From Limnomonas spitsbergensis (lineage: Eukaryota; Chlorophyta; Chlorophyceae; Chlamydomonadales): DNA of 64,000 nucleotides. This document shows positions 35,945 through 47,014 of this stretch, one piece after another; the first letter of the stretch is position 1; every line of letters starts with the position of its first letter. The stretch covers positions 868,001 to 932,000 of the forward strand of contig JAYJMM010000118.1 of assembly GCA_037349105.1 (NCBI GenBank). Direction: 5' to 3'. The notes under the pieces were generated by a model. It was not told the origin of the DNA. It made no database searches and worked only from the letters and a program-made list of their open reading frames with translations. The translations under genes and the position numbers were made by a program.

Positions 35945-36051
35945 CCGCCAGGCCAACACAAGCAGGAAGCCAAGCATGCATACAGAATGCATGATTGCAG
36001 ACATTTCTACTACTTGCTCCACTGTGATTAACTGCTACCAGCACTCATAAT

Positions 36052-38104
36052 TCAAGGAAGGCCAACAAGCCCGCTTGGCCCCATCACCTCAGCCATAGAC
36101 TCCTGCTCCCTCTTGGCCTCCTTTAAATCCCCCTCCGCATGGACCACTGCCTTCTGCCTTCCTCTATCATCGAGAGCAGCACGACCATCCTTCTGGTGTT
36201 TGTTTTGAATCGTAGGTGAGCCGGTCAAAGCCTGCGGTGAAAAATAAGTTAATATTTGGAATTGCACGCATCTTGCAAGCTCGTAGCCATGTTTTTGTGG
36301 GCCACAAACCTGCATGGGTTTTGCCAGCACGCTACCAGTACTTGGTGGTTCTGGTGCAAGGCCAGATAGGTGAGGGAAGGGATCTCTGTGCAGGTCAGAT
36401 AATACACAAGTGGCACAATGCCCCTTGCTTGGTGACAGGCTAGCACTATCGTTAAACCAGCTTATTTAAGCAGTGCCCTCATTTCCTTGCAAGCTGGCTT
36501 TTATCCATGAATTGTGTCATTGTTCAGTGACCCAGTCATGGAGCGCTTACCTGGACCACCTTGCTGCCAATGGTGGCAGGCGATGTCAGTCGTGCTGCTT
36601 CGAAAGACTTTTTCTCAGTGATGCGCAGGGCTTGCCGATGCGCGAGAATGCCCACAGGGTCCTGTTCATTTTATGTGAAGCACAAAGGTTTGTTTCCGGC
36701 AAGCAGACATGCAGCAGTCGCCCCCACTATCAGCAAACAGTCTTGACTTTGCAACATGTTGGGTTATCGCAGAGCTTAATCTGGCTTGTAGGGTAAGTGC
36801 TAACAGAAAGGTCATGACAGAGCTCAGTGGCTGGCTCGTAGGTTAGAAGCGGATAGAGTACATTGTGCAGCGGTGATCATGTGTGATCTATCTTGGACTG
36901 CTTAGGTCGGGGCCATTCCCGTCGCATTTCTTAGCTCCACTGACTACCACCTCTAGGATTTTCCAAGCGCCAGTCCAAAGCGTGTTGAGAGACCCAATGG
37001 ACTATTGAATTTCAAGATTTCTAATGCCAGCATTCCGCAAGCTGATTCAACCTGCTCTGTCGCCTCTAAGCCATGCCATATCATGTGACCCAGCTGACCA
37101 CTACAATACGTGCAAAGCAAACAGCTGTATGGCACCCTCTGAGAGGGGCAAATACTCTCAAGCACATTTTCTTCACGGTCACTCACCAGCGGCACCAGCC
37201 AGTGGGCAGCAGGTTGATTAGTCTTGGAGCGGTTCTTTGACTCGGCCAATGGCAGGGTCCACCTCCTGCTGGGGTCTTCTTCTACTGCGCGGCTCAAGCC
37301 GGCTGGAATGCTGCTCGTCTTTTCCTCAACCACCTTGCCGCCATCACCCTCCTTGACCACTGGAGCTGTCCTCCATCGCCAGCCCACTTCATCTAAAAAC
37401 TCCTCAATAGACTCGTCTCCGCCGCCCAGTATCTCCCCCGAAGCCTTCCGGCCACCCGCCTCTCCAACTGCCAGGATGCCTCCACCAGAATGCAACTGAT
37501 CCCCCTCATGAGTGTCCTCTCTGCCAGGAAGCTCCTCCGCCAACAGCCCGCTGCTGCGGCCCCTACTTTCCTCATCCCCGGTTTCCGTCTTGTCGGTGTC
37601 TGTACCACCACGGCCTCTGGCAATAACAGCGTAAGCCACGCTGCTTGCACCCATCCTCATTGCGTCAAAGCACTGGCCCAAATGTTCGCCGATGTATCCC
37701 CCGCCCCTCATTTGCACCACATTACTCGCAGTGCCACCTCCAGCAGCCTGCTGAGGCAGCCTGCTTGGTGTATTGTGGGGCGACCTGGCGGTTGGCGATA
37801 AAGGGAAAGCACCGGGGTCAGCTCCAGGGGGATGGTTGACCTTAATTTCCTGGCGAAGGGGATCCAGGAAAAGTTTGGGCAGGATTCTAGGTAGTACCGG
37901 TGCTGGTGTTTGCGTCTTGGTGGGGGGTGGGATGCCAGCCTTCTTTTCAGCCGGCTCTGCAAAGGCGGAGTCGAATGCAGTGTCGTGCTGCTGGGTTGCT
38001 GCTGCAGACTCCTCCTTGGTAGCAGGGACCACAGGATGGCTGACGTGGGCATCGTAGGATGGTCCTTCAAGAGATTTACGTGCGTAAATTATTGAGTCCG
38101 ACAT
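36052..38104 (-). CDS. Unrecognised three-exon protein
   Basis: Exons 38104-37187, 36661-36551 and 36231-36052 all join in phase 0 and give 402 residues ending in TGA. The splice sites are canonical. The sequence is Gly/Pro/Glu-rich in its first two thirds, with a Gly/Ala segment (GGGYIGEHLGQCFDAMRMGA) that could be a membrane-associated or hydrophobic patch. It ends in charged helical exons (ITEKKSFEAARL, GDLKEAKREQESMAEVM). I do not recognise a family. No other gene lies within 1.9 kb. ATG 38104 is the first Met of the open frame. Confidence 0.68.
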
Positions 38105-40006
38105 TCCGAGATAGATTTCTACTCAACCGAGAGAAAATTTGCTTTAATGTGAAACCACCGGAATGATTGCGGAACATTCCGTCAGTCTGAGGCACCCGGT
38201 CACCGGTAGGCGGTGGGAAGCGGTGGTGGGAAGTTGGTTGGTTTCGTTGTCGTCATCGGTGGTCGTCATCCCTTTCTGACGCCAGAGAAGATACCGATAT
38301 CATGCAATTTCCCCTGCGATCACCATGAAGTCATCTGAATCGCATATACGCGGGCTTGGATTGCTACGCACCACGAGGACAGGCAGGCGCTAGCACGACC
38401 GTTTTTACGGACTTGGGGCAATCTCCCAAACGTTTCTTGTCCCTTCAGGATGCAGCCACATGAGCAAGCCTTGAATGTCATCCATGTTGTTGATCGGAAG
38501 CTTTTAAATGAGGTCAGTGGCGATCAGCTAATGGCCTGAGGCCCCATTATCCAGGTATTTATACGTTCTCAAATTCTCAGCAGCAGGGGGCCACCTGTCC
38601 AAGGACGCCCAAGCAAGAGATGTCTGGGTCCTGCAGGCCTGGAAAAGAAAACGTATAGCGCCCCTACCACACCAAGTGCATGAAGATACACACACACACA
38701 CAACCTAACAAGCCCTGGATGCACATGACCCAGCAGCCAAAAACTCCACCAAATGTGGCTGACCCAGACCTCTGTCGTTAGTCGTTACGGCGCTGAAGCG
38801 TTCTAGTAGGTGCTATTTGAGTTCAAATTAGAAATACAGTGAAGTGAGCCCTGGCCAGGCACAACTGTATCTTTTACCTCCATCCTGAGGGATTCACCAA
38901 CCCGTGCATCAAGTGATGAGCATGCCATGCAGCAATCACATCAATCAGGATACCGGCGGTAGGTAATAGATTCAGTGCCCTACTGAACAAAGCTACTAGT
39001 GCAAAATGAGACATCCCGGGGGTCCAGAGAGCCTCAATATTAATGAAGTCCGCCTTACACCCCCCTGCAACTATTCATGAGACGGGTCACTTCTGCACGT
39101 GCAAACGGCTGAAGTCCCAAGAGCTAGGTTCAACATAACTACTCCACCGAGCACGCCAAGCTTGCGAACACAGTGTGTAATGAAACATATGCATGCAGCT
39201 CTCCACTGTTGCTGTGTAGCTAAAAAGCAGGTGCTCTCAAATGCTTGCAGGTCCCCGCTTCTTCGCTGTTGATGTCCTGGGTCAATCCAGTAAGGCCCTT
39301 AAAGGGGAGCAACAAAGCAGCAGTGGACGGCTCATCACATAATTCAGACAAGCGTGTGGTGAGGGCGTGCTTGTTTTCAAGCAGTACGGATGTTGCCTGA
39401 TGAGTGATGAACCAGTTACGCCTCTGCATCAATTTCCCTGTCTGATTATGGCCGTTGGATGGGGGCTTGCTGTGTCTGAGTGTGATTGTTGCCATGTCTA
39501 GATATCTTGGTTTGGTCCCAGGCTCTCCACTTAAAGCAGCATCCACCTCTACGCTCCTTCTCCTCAGTCCATACTCCTTACACATTGCTCCCTCCTCCCT
39601 CTCTCCTCTTCCTAGAGCTCGTTCGGCCGGTTCTTGTTGAAGGGTCAATTTGTAGCTGCAAGTTTTCTTCCTTGCCGTTTGGACTCTTTTCTGCGCCCTC
39701 TTTTCTTTCTGGTCATCCCTATTTTGAACCGGTCATTTTCCTCTGTTTTTCTGGTACGCACTGCCTTGGTCTTTCAAAACAGGATTTGGGTGGAAGCGTT
39801 GATGGTGGACAGCTCATTTGTGCATGGCCGGCTCGACCTTGCATGGGCTCAGCATGGGCTTGCATTGAATCTGCATGGGCCTTCACCGTGTTGGACCATA
39901 GTGTGCTACTCGTCGAATGTTAAATTGAATTATATTTGTATCCATTTTCAGTATCTGGGAATCTTGTGAAGAGATGTGACCATGCTGATGACAACATTGT
40001 TCACAG
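38105..40006. other. Intergenic stretch, no gene seen
   Basis: There are no supported exons. It contains a short CA microsatellite near 38690-38702, a partial dispersed motif near 38976-39000 (agtgccctactgaacaaagc), and a pyrimidine-rich block at about 39540-39760. Open frames here follow the pyrimidine bias and show no domain. Confidence 0.35.
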
Positions 40007-40881
40007 GTATTCTATGCGAAGTAAGGTCCCTCGCTCTGCCACGGAGGAGGAGATCAGGACCCTATTCAGCCAGTTTGGACACGTGCAGAATGTCAACATC
40101 TTCCAAGCCTAGTGGGCCAAGATCAAAATGGGTGAGGTTTTAATTATTGAATGAAGGCAACTGTAAGTGGCAACAGTAATTTGTCTACCAAACTATCTGC
40201 CAGTTTCCGGGTTTTTATCATTGTAGATTTATGACGGTTACATTGTTCAGGGCACCATAAGGCAACTAGTGGCTTCGGACAAGAGCGCAAAAATTCATGC
40301 TGTGTTTCAGATTTATTTCCACTCTCTCAAGTAGGGCAGTGCAACAGCTCAGCACTTGCTGCACTGTATTTTTAATTGCTGCTGTCAACAGCTGCAGAAA
40401 TATGTTAAAAAGAGGTTTGAACGTGCCATTGCCTCCTCTCCCGGTCTGGTAGCCACCGTTCATGTTAAATGAAAATAAAAGTAGTGGTAGGATGTGGCTT
40501 ACGAGGGTCGAGGACATGTCTTGTCAGCCTCCGTCAGGCTACCTCGTGGACTGGAAATATTATGGACACAAATATTGTAAACAACGATATTCTGAAATCC
40601 TGAACCAAAAATACACCTCAAGATTCGACCATCACGCTTGCTATTCATTTATAACGAGCAACACCTCAGTGTCTGCCCCACGTGGCTACTTCCCCCCCCC
40701 CCCCCTCTCTCTGCCCTAGGTATGCGGCCTGGTGACAATGGACTCGCACAAGGGTGCACAATCTGCCATTAACAACCTGAACCGGAAGCACTTCTGGAAG
40801 GGAGTGGACACGCCAATGATGGTCCAGTGGACGGACCCCTTTCGAGGGAAGTCTCCGAGCAAACCCTGCTCTTCAGTCTGA
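40007..40881 (+). pseudogene. Broken RRM-protein copy (CELF/FCA-like RRM)
   Basis: Block 1 (40007-40131) encodes the first half of an RRM (KVPRSATEEEIRTLFSQFGH, then VQNVNIFQA), followed by TAG at 40110-40112 and four more matching residues. Block 2 (40720-40881) encodes the second half (CGLVTMDSHKGAQSAINNLN, ending near MMVQWTD) and a TGA. The arrangement resembles the RRMs of CELF/Bruno and FCA proteins. No start exon, RNP2 strand or second RRM is present. The first block's donor leaves phase 1 while the second block needs phase 0. An in-frame stop plus a frame mismatch marks it as non-functional unless an unseen exon intervenes. Confidence 0.62.
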
Positions 40882-41231
40882 TCCCGGACCGCCTAGAACC
40901 TTGTGTACTGTACCTCGCAAAATCATTTCATGCATTCAGATTTTAGGCAGTGTGATTGATTCCATTCCAGGGCATGTATTGCATGAAATCTGAATGTTTG
41001 GCATGTGTTTCAAACCCAAAGAACACTTCCGAGGAGTTGCCAGGAACTCCCGTCTAAGGATGGAGGAACTAACTTAACAGCCAGCATTGACGCCGCCACC
41101 TTGCACCCAACTAGGCAGACTACTAGTCACCACATTCCCACTCAGGCGGTCAGACTCTCCGTCAGGGAGCACTGGTATAAGCTGGGCGGCAGCTGATGGT
41201 GGAACAAATATATTTACGTAACGAAGGACTG

Positions 41232-41475
41232 TGTCGCACCATAAAGCAGTAAACGTGCCAATATGGTAAACTCCGGAATCTCCGGTAAAGGCGCCTTAGA
41301 GAAGTGTCCTTCTACTCATAAACACGGTACATTACCGTACACACAGACTCCTTGTACTTCAGACAAGAGCTGTTAACTGGCTACTGTAAGGTTCGGCCCT
41401 AGCAGGAAGTCTCTCTGCCTAGGGGTAATGTCTGGGTGTCCCTGTCTTGTGGGTACCGCCCCTACTACTTCACTC
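41232..41475 (-). repeat. Split repeat A, copy 1 (244 bp)
   Basis: This is the left outer end of the element on the plus strand, beginning TGTCGCACCATAAAG. It matches 42116-42359 at every position I compared and contains the palindrome ACGGTA-cat-TACCGT. Confidence 0.93.
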
Positions 41476-42113
41476 ACTGAGAGCGGGGATGCTCGGGGTG
41501 GCGAGGGAACGGCGACGGAGGTGACTTTGTCCGTGGGTTTTGTCGCCGGGCGGACTCAGCTGGAAGCTGGTACGCCGAGAGCTCCTGGTCGGCTTTGCGC
41601 CTCCTGGTCTATTTAGGTGAATATCTGCTTGGGACTGCTTGCCTGATTAGTCGTCTCCGATGGACGAGTAGTCAGGGATTGGCACCGTAGGTCGCGTGCT
41701 CTTCAGGGCGAGCTCCGTAGATCGCGTCGGCTGGGGATGACCAGTGATATGGATGGGGCTCGCTTGTCACTTGCTTATGCTATCACCACTTTCCGTGATG
41801 CTAGACTTGACTGAAGTGTAAGGTACTGACTTAGTGGCGAGCAAGGGCTAGTATCCGTGAGAGCTAGGCCTATACTCTTTACACCAGAGGCCTGTCCTTC
41901 AAAAGGGACAAAAGTAGTAGCTTAGGCAATTGCCGGGATACAGGGACCCGGCAGGCCCAATTCAGAGTACAGATTATTCTAAATCACCCTGCGTAAGCGG
42001 GTTTCTAGGTCTCAGTTCAAATCCGGAGACTCCGCAGATAAGCTGCGGAGGCTCCGCGGCCGCTAACTGCGGTCTAAACGGTTCTGTCACGTATACGGTA
42101 ATATACTGTGACA
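41476..42113 (-). repeat. Split repeat B, copy 1 (638 bp)
   Basis: Matches 47015-47652 with identical length. It ends ACTGTGACA, then gc, then A2. It contains a perfect hairpin, CTCCGCAG-ataag-CTGCGGAG, at 42030-42050. Confidence 0.93.
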
Positions 42114-42115
42114 GC

Positions 42116-42359
42116 TGTCGCACCATAAAGCAGTAAACGTGCCAATATGGTAAACTCCGGAATCTCCGGTAAAGGCGCCTTAGAGAAGTGTCCTTCTACT
42201 CATAAACACGGTACATTACCGTACACACAGACTCCTTGTACTTCAGACAAGAGCTGTTAACTGGCTACTGTAAGGTTCGGCCCTAGCAGGAAGTCTCTCT
42301 GCCTAGGGGTAATGTCTGGGTGTCCCTGTCTTGTGGGTACCGCCCCTACTACTTCACTC
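42116..42359 (-). repeat. Split repeat A, copy 2 (244 bp)
   Basis: Follows B1 after the dinucleotide gc and is joined to the internal region at 42360. The B1-gc-A2 junction has the form expected if the two outer ends were once joined in a circle. Confidence 0.93.
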
Positions 42360-43639
42360 GCCCCCCGCTCCTCAGCGTTAAGCCTAAAGGGCATGCGCTG
42401 GGAGCCGGAAAAAGGGGTCGGTACTGAAAGAAAGAAACTTCTGGCAATATGTACACCTCAGAAGATCAAAATATCAAAGCAAATCTGCCGGGTTCAGGCC
42501 GTCCCCCGCATCTGCCTGGTTCAGGCTATATACACACCTCAGCCTGGTTCAGGCTGTTTTCAAAGCAAAATCTGTACGCCCAGAACTTGTCAGTTCCCTA
42601 ACACTGAAGCCTCCTAAACATCTGACTGCAATCCAGCCAGTCGGTAAAAAAAAAAACCCTGAAGAAAATCCACTGCAGGAAATGTGCTGCACATCCACAC
42701 AAGGAAATTCATCAAAGAAAAAATTCACTGAAACCCGTGGCGGACCCTAGGTCCACCCACGGTTCTGCACACTTGACAAAGGCCTCTGGGACCCTGATCT
42801 CTCTCCTGCCTGATCGGGGCACACAGAATCCGGTACCGTCACCAGTGTCATGCTTGGTTGCAGGCAATAAAGGGTCAGAACCCATCAGAAACCCTCAGCA
42901 ACCCTCAGCAACCATCAGAAATCATCAGAAACCATCAGAAGTCATCAGAAATCGGAATCTTTAAACTTCTGGAAAATATGTACGTAGAAGCTCAAATCGT
43001 CTTAGCAAATCTGCCTGGTTCAGGCCTTCTTCAATCAGAAATAAAAAATCCACCGAGTCTCAGCTGAAGCGCAATGCGCAGAATCCTACAAATCCAGGCT
43101 GTTCAGCCCACTACTGGCTAGCAAACAGAGAAATTTTCAAAGTTATCAGGTCAAGCTAAGAACAACCGCTGCTCTCGCCCCACTGCGCCATAGCCGCCTG
43201 GTCTTCAATGGCCACAGGAAATGTGCGCCGTAGCAGCGTGATCCGCCCCCTGCTGTGTTATCATCGCCCGAGTTGACTAATTCTCCTCGCTCATCATCTT
43301 CATAACATATGTACTACCGTAGCCTTGCTGCTACGGTGTTTGAGAAACAAATTTTCACTATGTTGCTGCGATAGCTTTAACTCCAATCCTGCATCTTCCG
43401 TCTTCGGTCCGCTGGCTGCCGGCCCACTGCCTGCCGGGTACTAGGACAAGCCGCGCTGCGTCTGCATTTTCTGCTCTGTAGGCGCCTGCCCGCTCCTAGC
43501 CAGTTACGGCGCGGGTAGCGTCACGTGCTCAGCGGCCTTGCCGCTCTGGGCTCGGCCTTCCCTGAGTATCAGGTGTCGATAAACCCCGCAAGGGCTGACT
43601 CCTCCTCTTTGTTGGAAGCCTAGCGCCACCTTGGCCCAT

Positions 43640-46198
43640 TTATGGACCGCTCGTTGGGTGACATTGGCTTCTCTTCATCCAAGGAATATCTTTCTCCAAA
43701 AAGTCTCTTCCTCCAAGAAGCCTCTCGCGCCTCCTCCTCCTCATCCGCCTCTTCCTCCTCTTCCATCTCATTCTCCTCTTCTGCCTCTTCTGCCTCTTCT
43801 GACGCATGGCATTGCGGATGTCCATCGGCTGCTGACGGGCACCTGTTGCGCGATTCTCCCAGATCCTGGCCAGCTCCACATCTGCAGGCACCGCAGCATG
43901 GATTGCTACTAGGCACACATTCCTGCTGCTGCTGTCGTCCACGTGTGCTGGCACCGGAGACCTGCTGCTCCTAGCTGCTTCCACGTCACTGTCAGCTGCC
44001 TTGCCTGCCATTGCCTGGCTGGACTTGCTGCAGCCGTCAGGGCCCAGACTCAGGCTAGGGCTGGCTTGACCCACCTGCCTGCACGGCTCTGCTGAGCGGA
44101 AGCCCTCCTGCCTGGGCAATCTGGGCATGCACTCCTGGTGATGCGGCGGCTGTGCCTCTTTTTTCGCCTCATGGCTGGCCTGCTCAGCCCCGTGCCCCCC
44201 GGGTAGTGCCACGTGCCATGCAACCATGGCTGTCTGCTGCAGCTGCTGCTCTTCCTCTTCCTCACCTGTAGGCAGCCGCGCCTGTAGGTTCTGTTTGGCA
44301 TGATCCAAGCGATGCTTCACCATCCTCAGCTGTCTGGTCATCCTTATCTCCAATGCTATTATTGGCTGCCTGGCCACCCACAGCTGCCTGGCCATTCCTT
44401 TGAGCTTCTGCCGGTACCAATTAACCTTTTCCCTCAGCATGGGTATGGAGATTCCTTGCTCCTCTGACCCCCCAGGATTCTCTGCCGCCTCCAGCTGTTT
44501 GCTGGCCTGCTGGGCCGCCCCTGGTTCTGATATTGGCACCTGGACCCCTCCTGGAGCTGCTGCCACTGGTGGTGTGACAGGCCTTTCCTCTTCTGGCTGG
44601 TGCATCTGCACCGGCACCGGCGCCTGCCTGTGCTCGTGGTCCTCAACCTCACTTGGGCCAACTGGTTCCTCAGCCACCTTTTGGTTTAGCTTCTGCTCCC
44701 ACGGATGCAGTTTGTCCGGCTCGCAGCCGCCGGCCACCACAGGTGTCACATGGGCTGCCTCCCTCGACAAACACAAACGTGACGCCTGCACCTGCAGTTG
44801 GCCTGGCTCACAGCCACCGATCCCTACAGGTGTCACATGAATTGCCTCCCTCTGCAAGCACCGTCGTGACGCCTGCAACTGCAGTTGGCCTGGCTCACAG
44901 CCACCGGCCACCACAGGTGTCACAGGAACGTCCTCCATCTGAAAACACAGCCGTGACGCCTGCACCTGCAGTTGGCTTGGCTCGCAGCCACCGGCCACCA
45001 CAGTTTTCACAGGAACTGCCTCCTTCTGCAAACACAGCCGTGATGCCTGCACCTGCAGTTGGTCTGGCTCACAGCCAGCGGCCGCCACAGGTGTCACATG
45101 GGCTGCCTCCCTCGGCAAACACAGCCGTGACGCATGCACCTGCAGTTGACCTGGCTCACAGCCACCGATCCCTACAAGTGTCACAGGAACTGCCTCTCTC
45201 TGCAAACCCAGCCGTGATGCCTGCACCTGCAGTTGGTCTGGCTCACAGCCACCGATCCCTACAGGTGTCACAGGAACTGCCTCCATCTGTAAACACAGCC
45301 GTGATGCCTGCACCTGCAGTTGGTCTGGCTCACAGCCACCGATCCCTACAGGTGTCACAGGAACTGCCTCCATCTGCAAACACAGCCGTGATGCCTGCAC
45401 CTGCAGTTGGTCTGGCTCACAGCCACCGATCCCTACAGGTGTCACAGGAACTGCCTCCATCTGCAAACACAGCCGTGATGCCTGCACCTGCAGTTGGTCT
45501 GGCTCACAGCCACCGATCCCTACAGGTGTCACAGGAACTGCCTTTCTCTGCAAACACAGCCGTGACGCCTGCACCTGCAGTTGGCTTGGCTCGCAGCCGC
45601 CGGTCACTGCAGGTGTCACAGGAACCGCCTCTCTCTGCAAACCCAGCCGTGACGCCTGCACCTGCAGTTGGCTTGGCTCGCAGCCACCGGTCACTGGTTT
45701 GGGTGAAAAAGCATTCCCTATCGGAACACAGTTGATCAGGTGCAGCTGCTCGCTAGCTACCGGGCTATCCTGCCTGGGTGGGCCGGCACTCTCTGCCGTA
45801 ATACAGTTGATCAGGTGCCTGGGACTTGGCTCACTGTCACTGCTGAGGATATCAAACATGGACCAGCCGTTGGGGGACACCTGATTACCTGGCTGCTCCA
45901 TACACCTGGTCAATGCCTCCAAGGGTGCGCGCTGCAGGGGCACAGCCAGACTGCTTAACCCCGCCTGCTCTGCGTCACACACACTTTTCCACACTCCAGT
46001 GGCCCACTGCCCTAGCCTGTTCCACCCTCTTGGCTGAGCCAGATCCTCCTTCCTTTTTACTGGGGGCCATTCCGCAGTGGCGGCTTTTGCTTCACCCACC
46101 GCCCGCAGATCTGCAGGTTTCCTGATCACCTGACTTCCACCACGGGGCATCGTCCCGTTCTCCTTTTGAACGCACTGCGCAGCACTTGCCACTCTCAT
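43640..46198 (-). CDS. 852-residue repeat protein of the split-repeat element
   Basis: A single uninterrupted frame runs from 46198 to TAA at 43640. Its middle carries twelve 29-residue repeats of the form GGCEPxQLQVQASRLCLQ with a variable EAVPVTP tail. The C-terminal part is predicted helical and Gln-rich (GMARQLWVARQPIIALEIR), and the last about 60 residues contain a very basic Arg/Lys tract (RQKRQKRQKRRMRWKRRKRR) that could bind nucleic acid. No reverse transcriptase, RNase H, YR recombinase or zinc-knuckle motif is seen. It may be the gag-like protein of the element or a captured host sequence. Its orientation agrees with the sense strand inferred from the split repeats. An open frame on the opposite strand (44653-45735) is a by-product of the 87-bp array. 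Confidence 0.6.
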   Translation of the reverse strand: MRVASAAQCVQKENGTMPRGGSQVIRKPADLRAVGEAKAATAEWPPVKRKEDLAQPRGWNRLGQWATGVWKSVCDAEQAGLSSLAVPLQRAPLEALTRCMEQPGNQVSPNGWSMFDILSSDSEPSPRHLINCITAESAGPPRQDSPVASEQLHLINCVPIGNAFSPKPVTGGCEPSQLQVQASRLGLQREAVPVTPAVTGGCEPSQLQVQASRLCLQRKAVPVTPVGIGGCEPDQLQVQASRLCLQMEAVPVTPVGIGGCEPDQLQVQASRLCLQMEAVPVTPVGIGGCEPDQLQVQASRLCLQMEAVPVTPVGIGGCEPDQLQVQASRLGLQREAVPVTLVGIGGCEPGQLQVHASRLCLPREAAHVTPVAAAGCEPDQLQVQASRLCLQKEAVPVKTVVAGGCEPSQLQVQASRLCFQMEDVPVTPVVAGGCEPGQLQLQASRRCLQREAIHVTPVGIGGCEPGQLQVQASRLCLSREAAHVTPVVAGGCEPDKLHPWEQKLNQKVAEEPVGPSEVEDHEHRQAPVPVQMHQPEEERPVTPPVAAAPGGVQVPISEPGAAQQASKQLEAAENPGGSEEQGISIPMLREKVNWYRQKLKGMARQLWVARQPIIALEIRMTRQLRMVKHRLDHAKQNLQARLPTGEEEEEQQLQQTAMVAWHVALPGGHGAEQASHEAKKEAQPPHHQECMPRLPRQEGFRSAEPCRQVGQASPSLSLGPDGCSKSSQAMAGKAADSDVEAARSSRSPVPAHVDDSSSRNVCLVAIHAAVPADVELARIWENRATGARQQPMDIRNAMRQKRQKRQKRRMRWKRRKRRMRRRRRERLLGGRDFLEKDIPWMKRSQCHPTSGP
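44690..45705 (-). repeat. 87-bp tandem array, 12 units
   Basis: The anchor CTCRCAGCC starts at 44720, 44807 and so on to 45677, that is twelve copies separated by exactly 87 bp (11 x 87 = 957). No unit is out of register and 87 is divisible by three, so both strands stay open. Units in the centre (about 45220-45540) are almost identical, and those at the edges differ more. Confidence 0.95.
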
Positions 46199-46294
46199 CA
46201 GCCTCTTCTGCGTCGCGTATTCTGGCCCACTGCCTAGGTCTCTGCGTCCCTTTCTATTGGCTCATGGGATTAAGCTGGGTAGGCCTCGCCTTTC

Positions 46295-46440
46295 TGCTTT
46301 TCTGCTCACTAATTTTAATCTGGCGGAATCCTCCTTCGCCCTCTTTTCTGCTCGCTAATTTTAATCTGGCGGAATCCTCCTTCGCCCTTTTTTCTGCTTG
46401 CTGATTTTTAATCTGGCGGAATCCTCCTTCGCCCTTTTTA
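46295..46440 (+). repeat. 46/47-bp tandem triplication inside the element
   Basis: Three units each contain aTTTTaATCTGGCGGAATCC and then tccttcgccc, starting about 46311, 46357 and 46404. The array lies between repeat B2 and the start of the 852-residue ORF, that is in its 5' leader. Confidence 0.85.
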
Positions 46441-47014
46441 GTACTTCCCACCTTTGCTGGCTGGGCTGCTTCTAGATGGCACACGTCCCGCGTGGATGTC
46501 TCGCGTCCTACGCGGAGGTATCCTCTTGCGTAGTGTCCGTTCAGCTGTGCGGTCCTGCGGGGATCCTTTGGTACACCCACAAAATTTCAAACCTGGATGT
46601 TCTATCCACAAGTTCACTTCTGTCAATGATGAAAGATTGGATCCACCTGATCTCAATCTGCAGTCATACAGGTAATTATCTGCAGGATAAATCCCCAGCC
46701 AGTTCTTCAAGCCTCTCCTGGACTCAACACTAAGCTGCCACGCTCAATGCACAGGGAATCAAGCTGGGTTTATAACTCCACAACTGGATCTTCGAGCTTC
46801 TCCCCAAGGCTCTTCACAGCTGGAGTTTGCAAGATCTAATTTGGCGCGAAAAGCCCAAGCAGAATGCAGCGACAGAGGTGCTGTTTCAAGCTGTCCAAGG
46901 CGAACAATTCAAAAAAAATATTCCAGGTCAGACAAGCTTAGCTTCCCTCAGCGAGGAACTCGTTGGCAAGCAGCTGATCAGGCTGCAATACAACTTTTGT
47001 CCCTTTTGAAGGAC

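Noticed and set aside
351..40112. Possible reassignment of TAG to Gln, suggested by TAG in the HDAC and RRM copies
   Set aside because: The RRM/RS gene ends naturally in TAG, both affected copies carry further lesions, and known algal UAR recoding affects TAA as well, which ends several genes here.
44690..45705. Regular tandem array resembling a CRISPR array
   Set aside because: Units are contiguous 87-bp coding repeats without unique spacers, in a eukaryotic element.
44653..45735. 360-codon open frame on the plus strand over the 87-bp array
   Set aside because: It exists only because the 87-bp unit is a multiple of three and open in several frames. The minus frame extends far beyond the array on both sides and matches the element's orientation.
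42360..47014. Internal region viewed as a separate insertion in an LTR at the A/B boundary
   Set aside because: No target-site duplication is present at the A2 and B2 junctions, and the split-direct-repeat model explains all four repeats and the ORF orientation at once.
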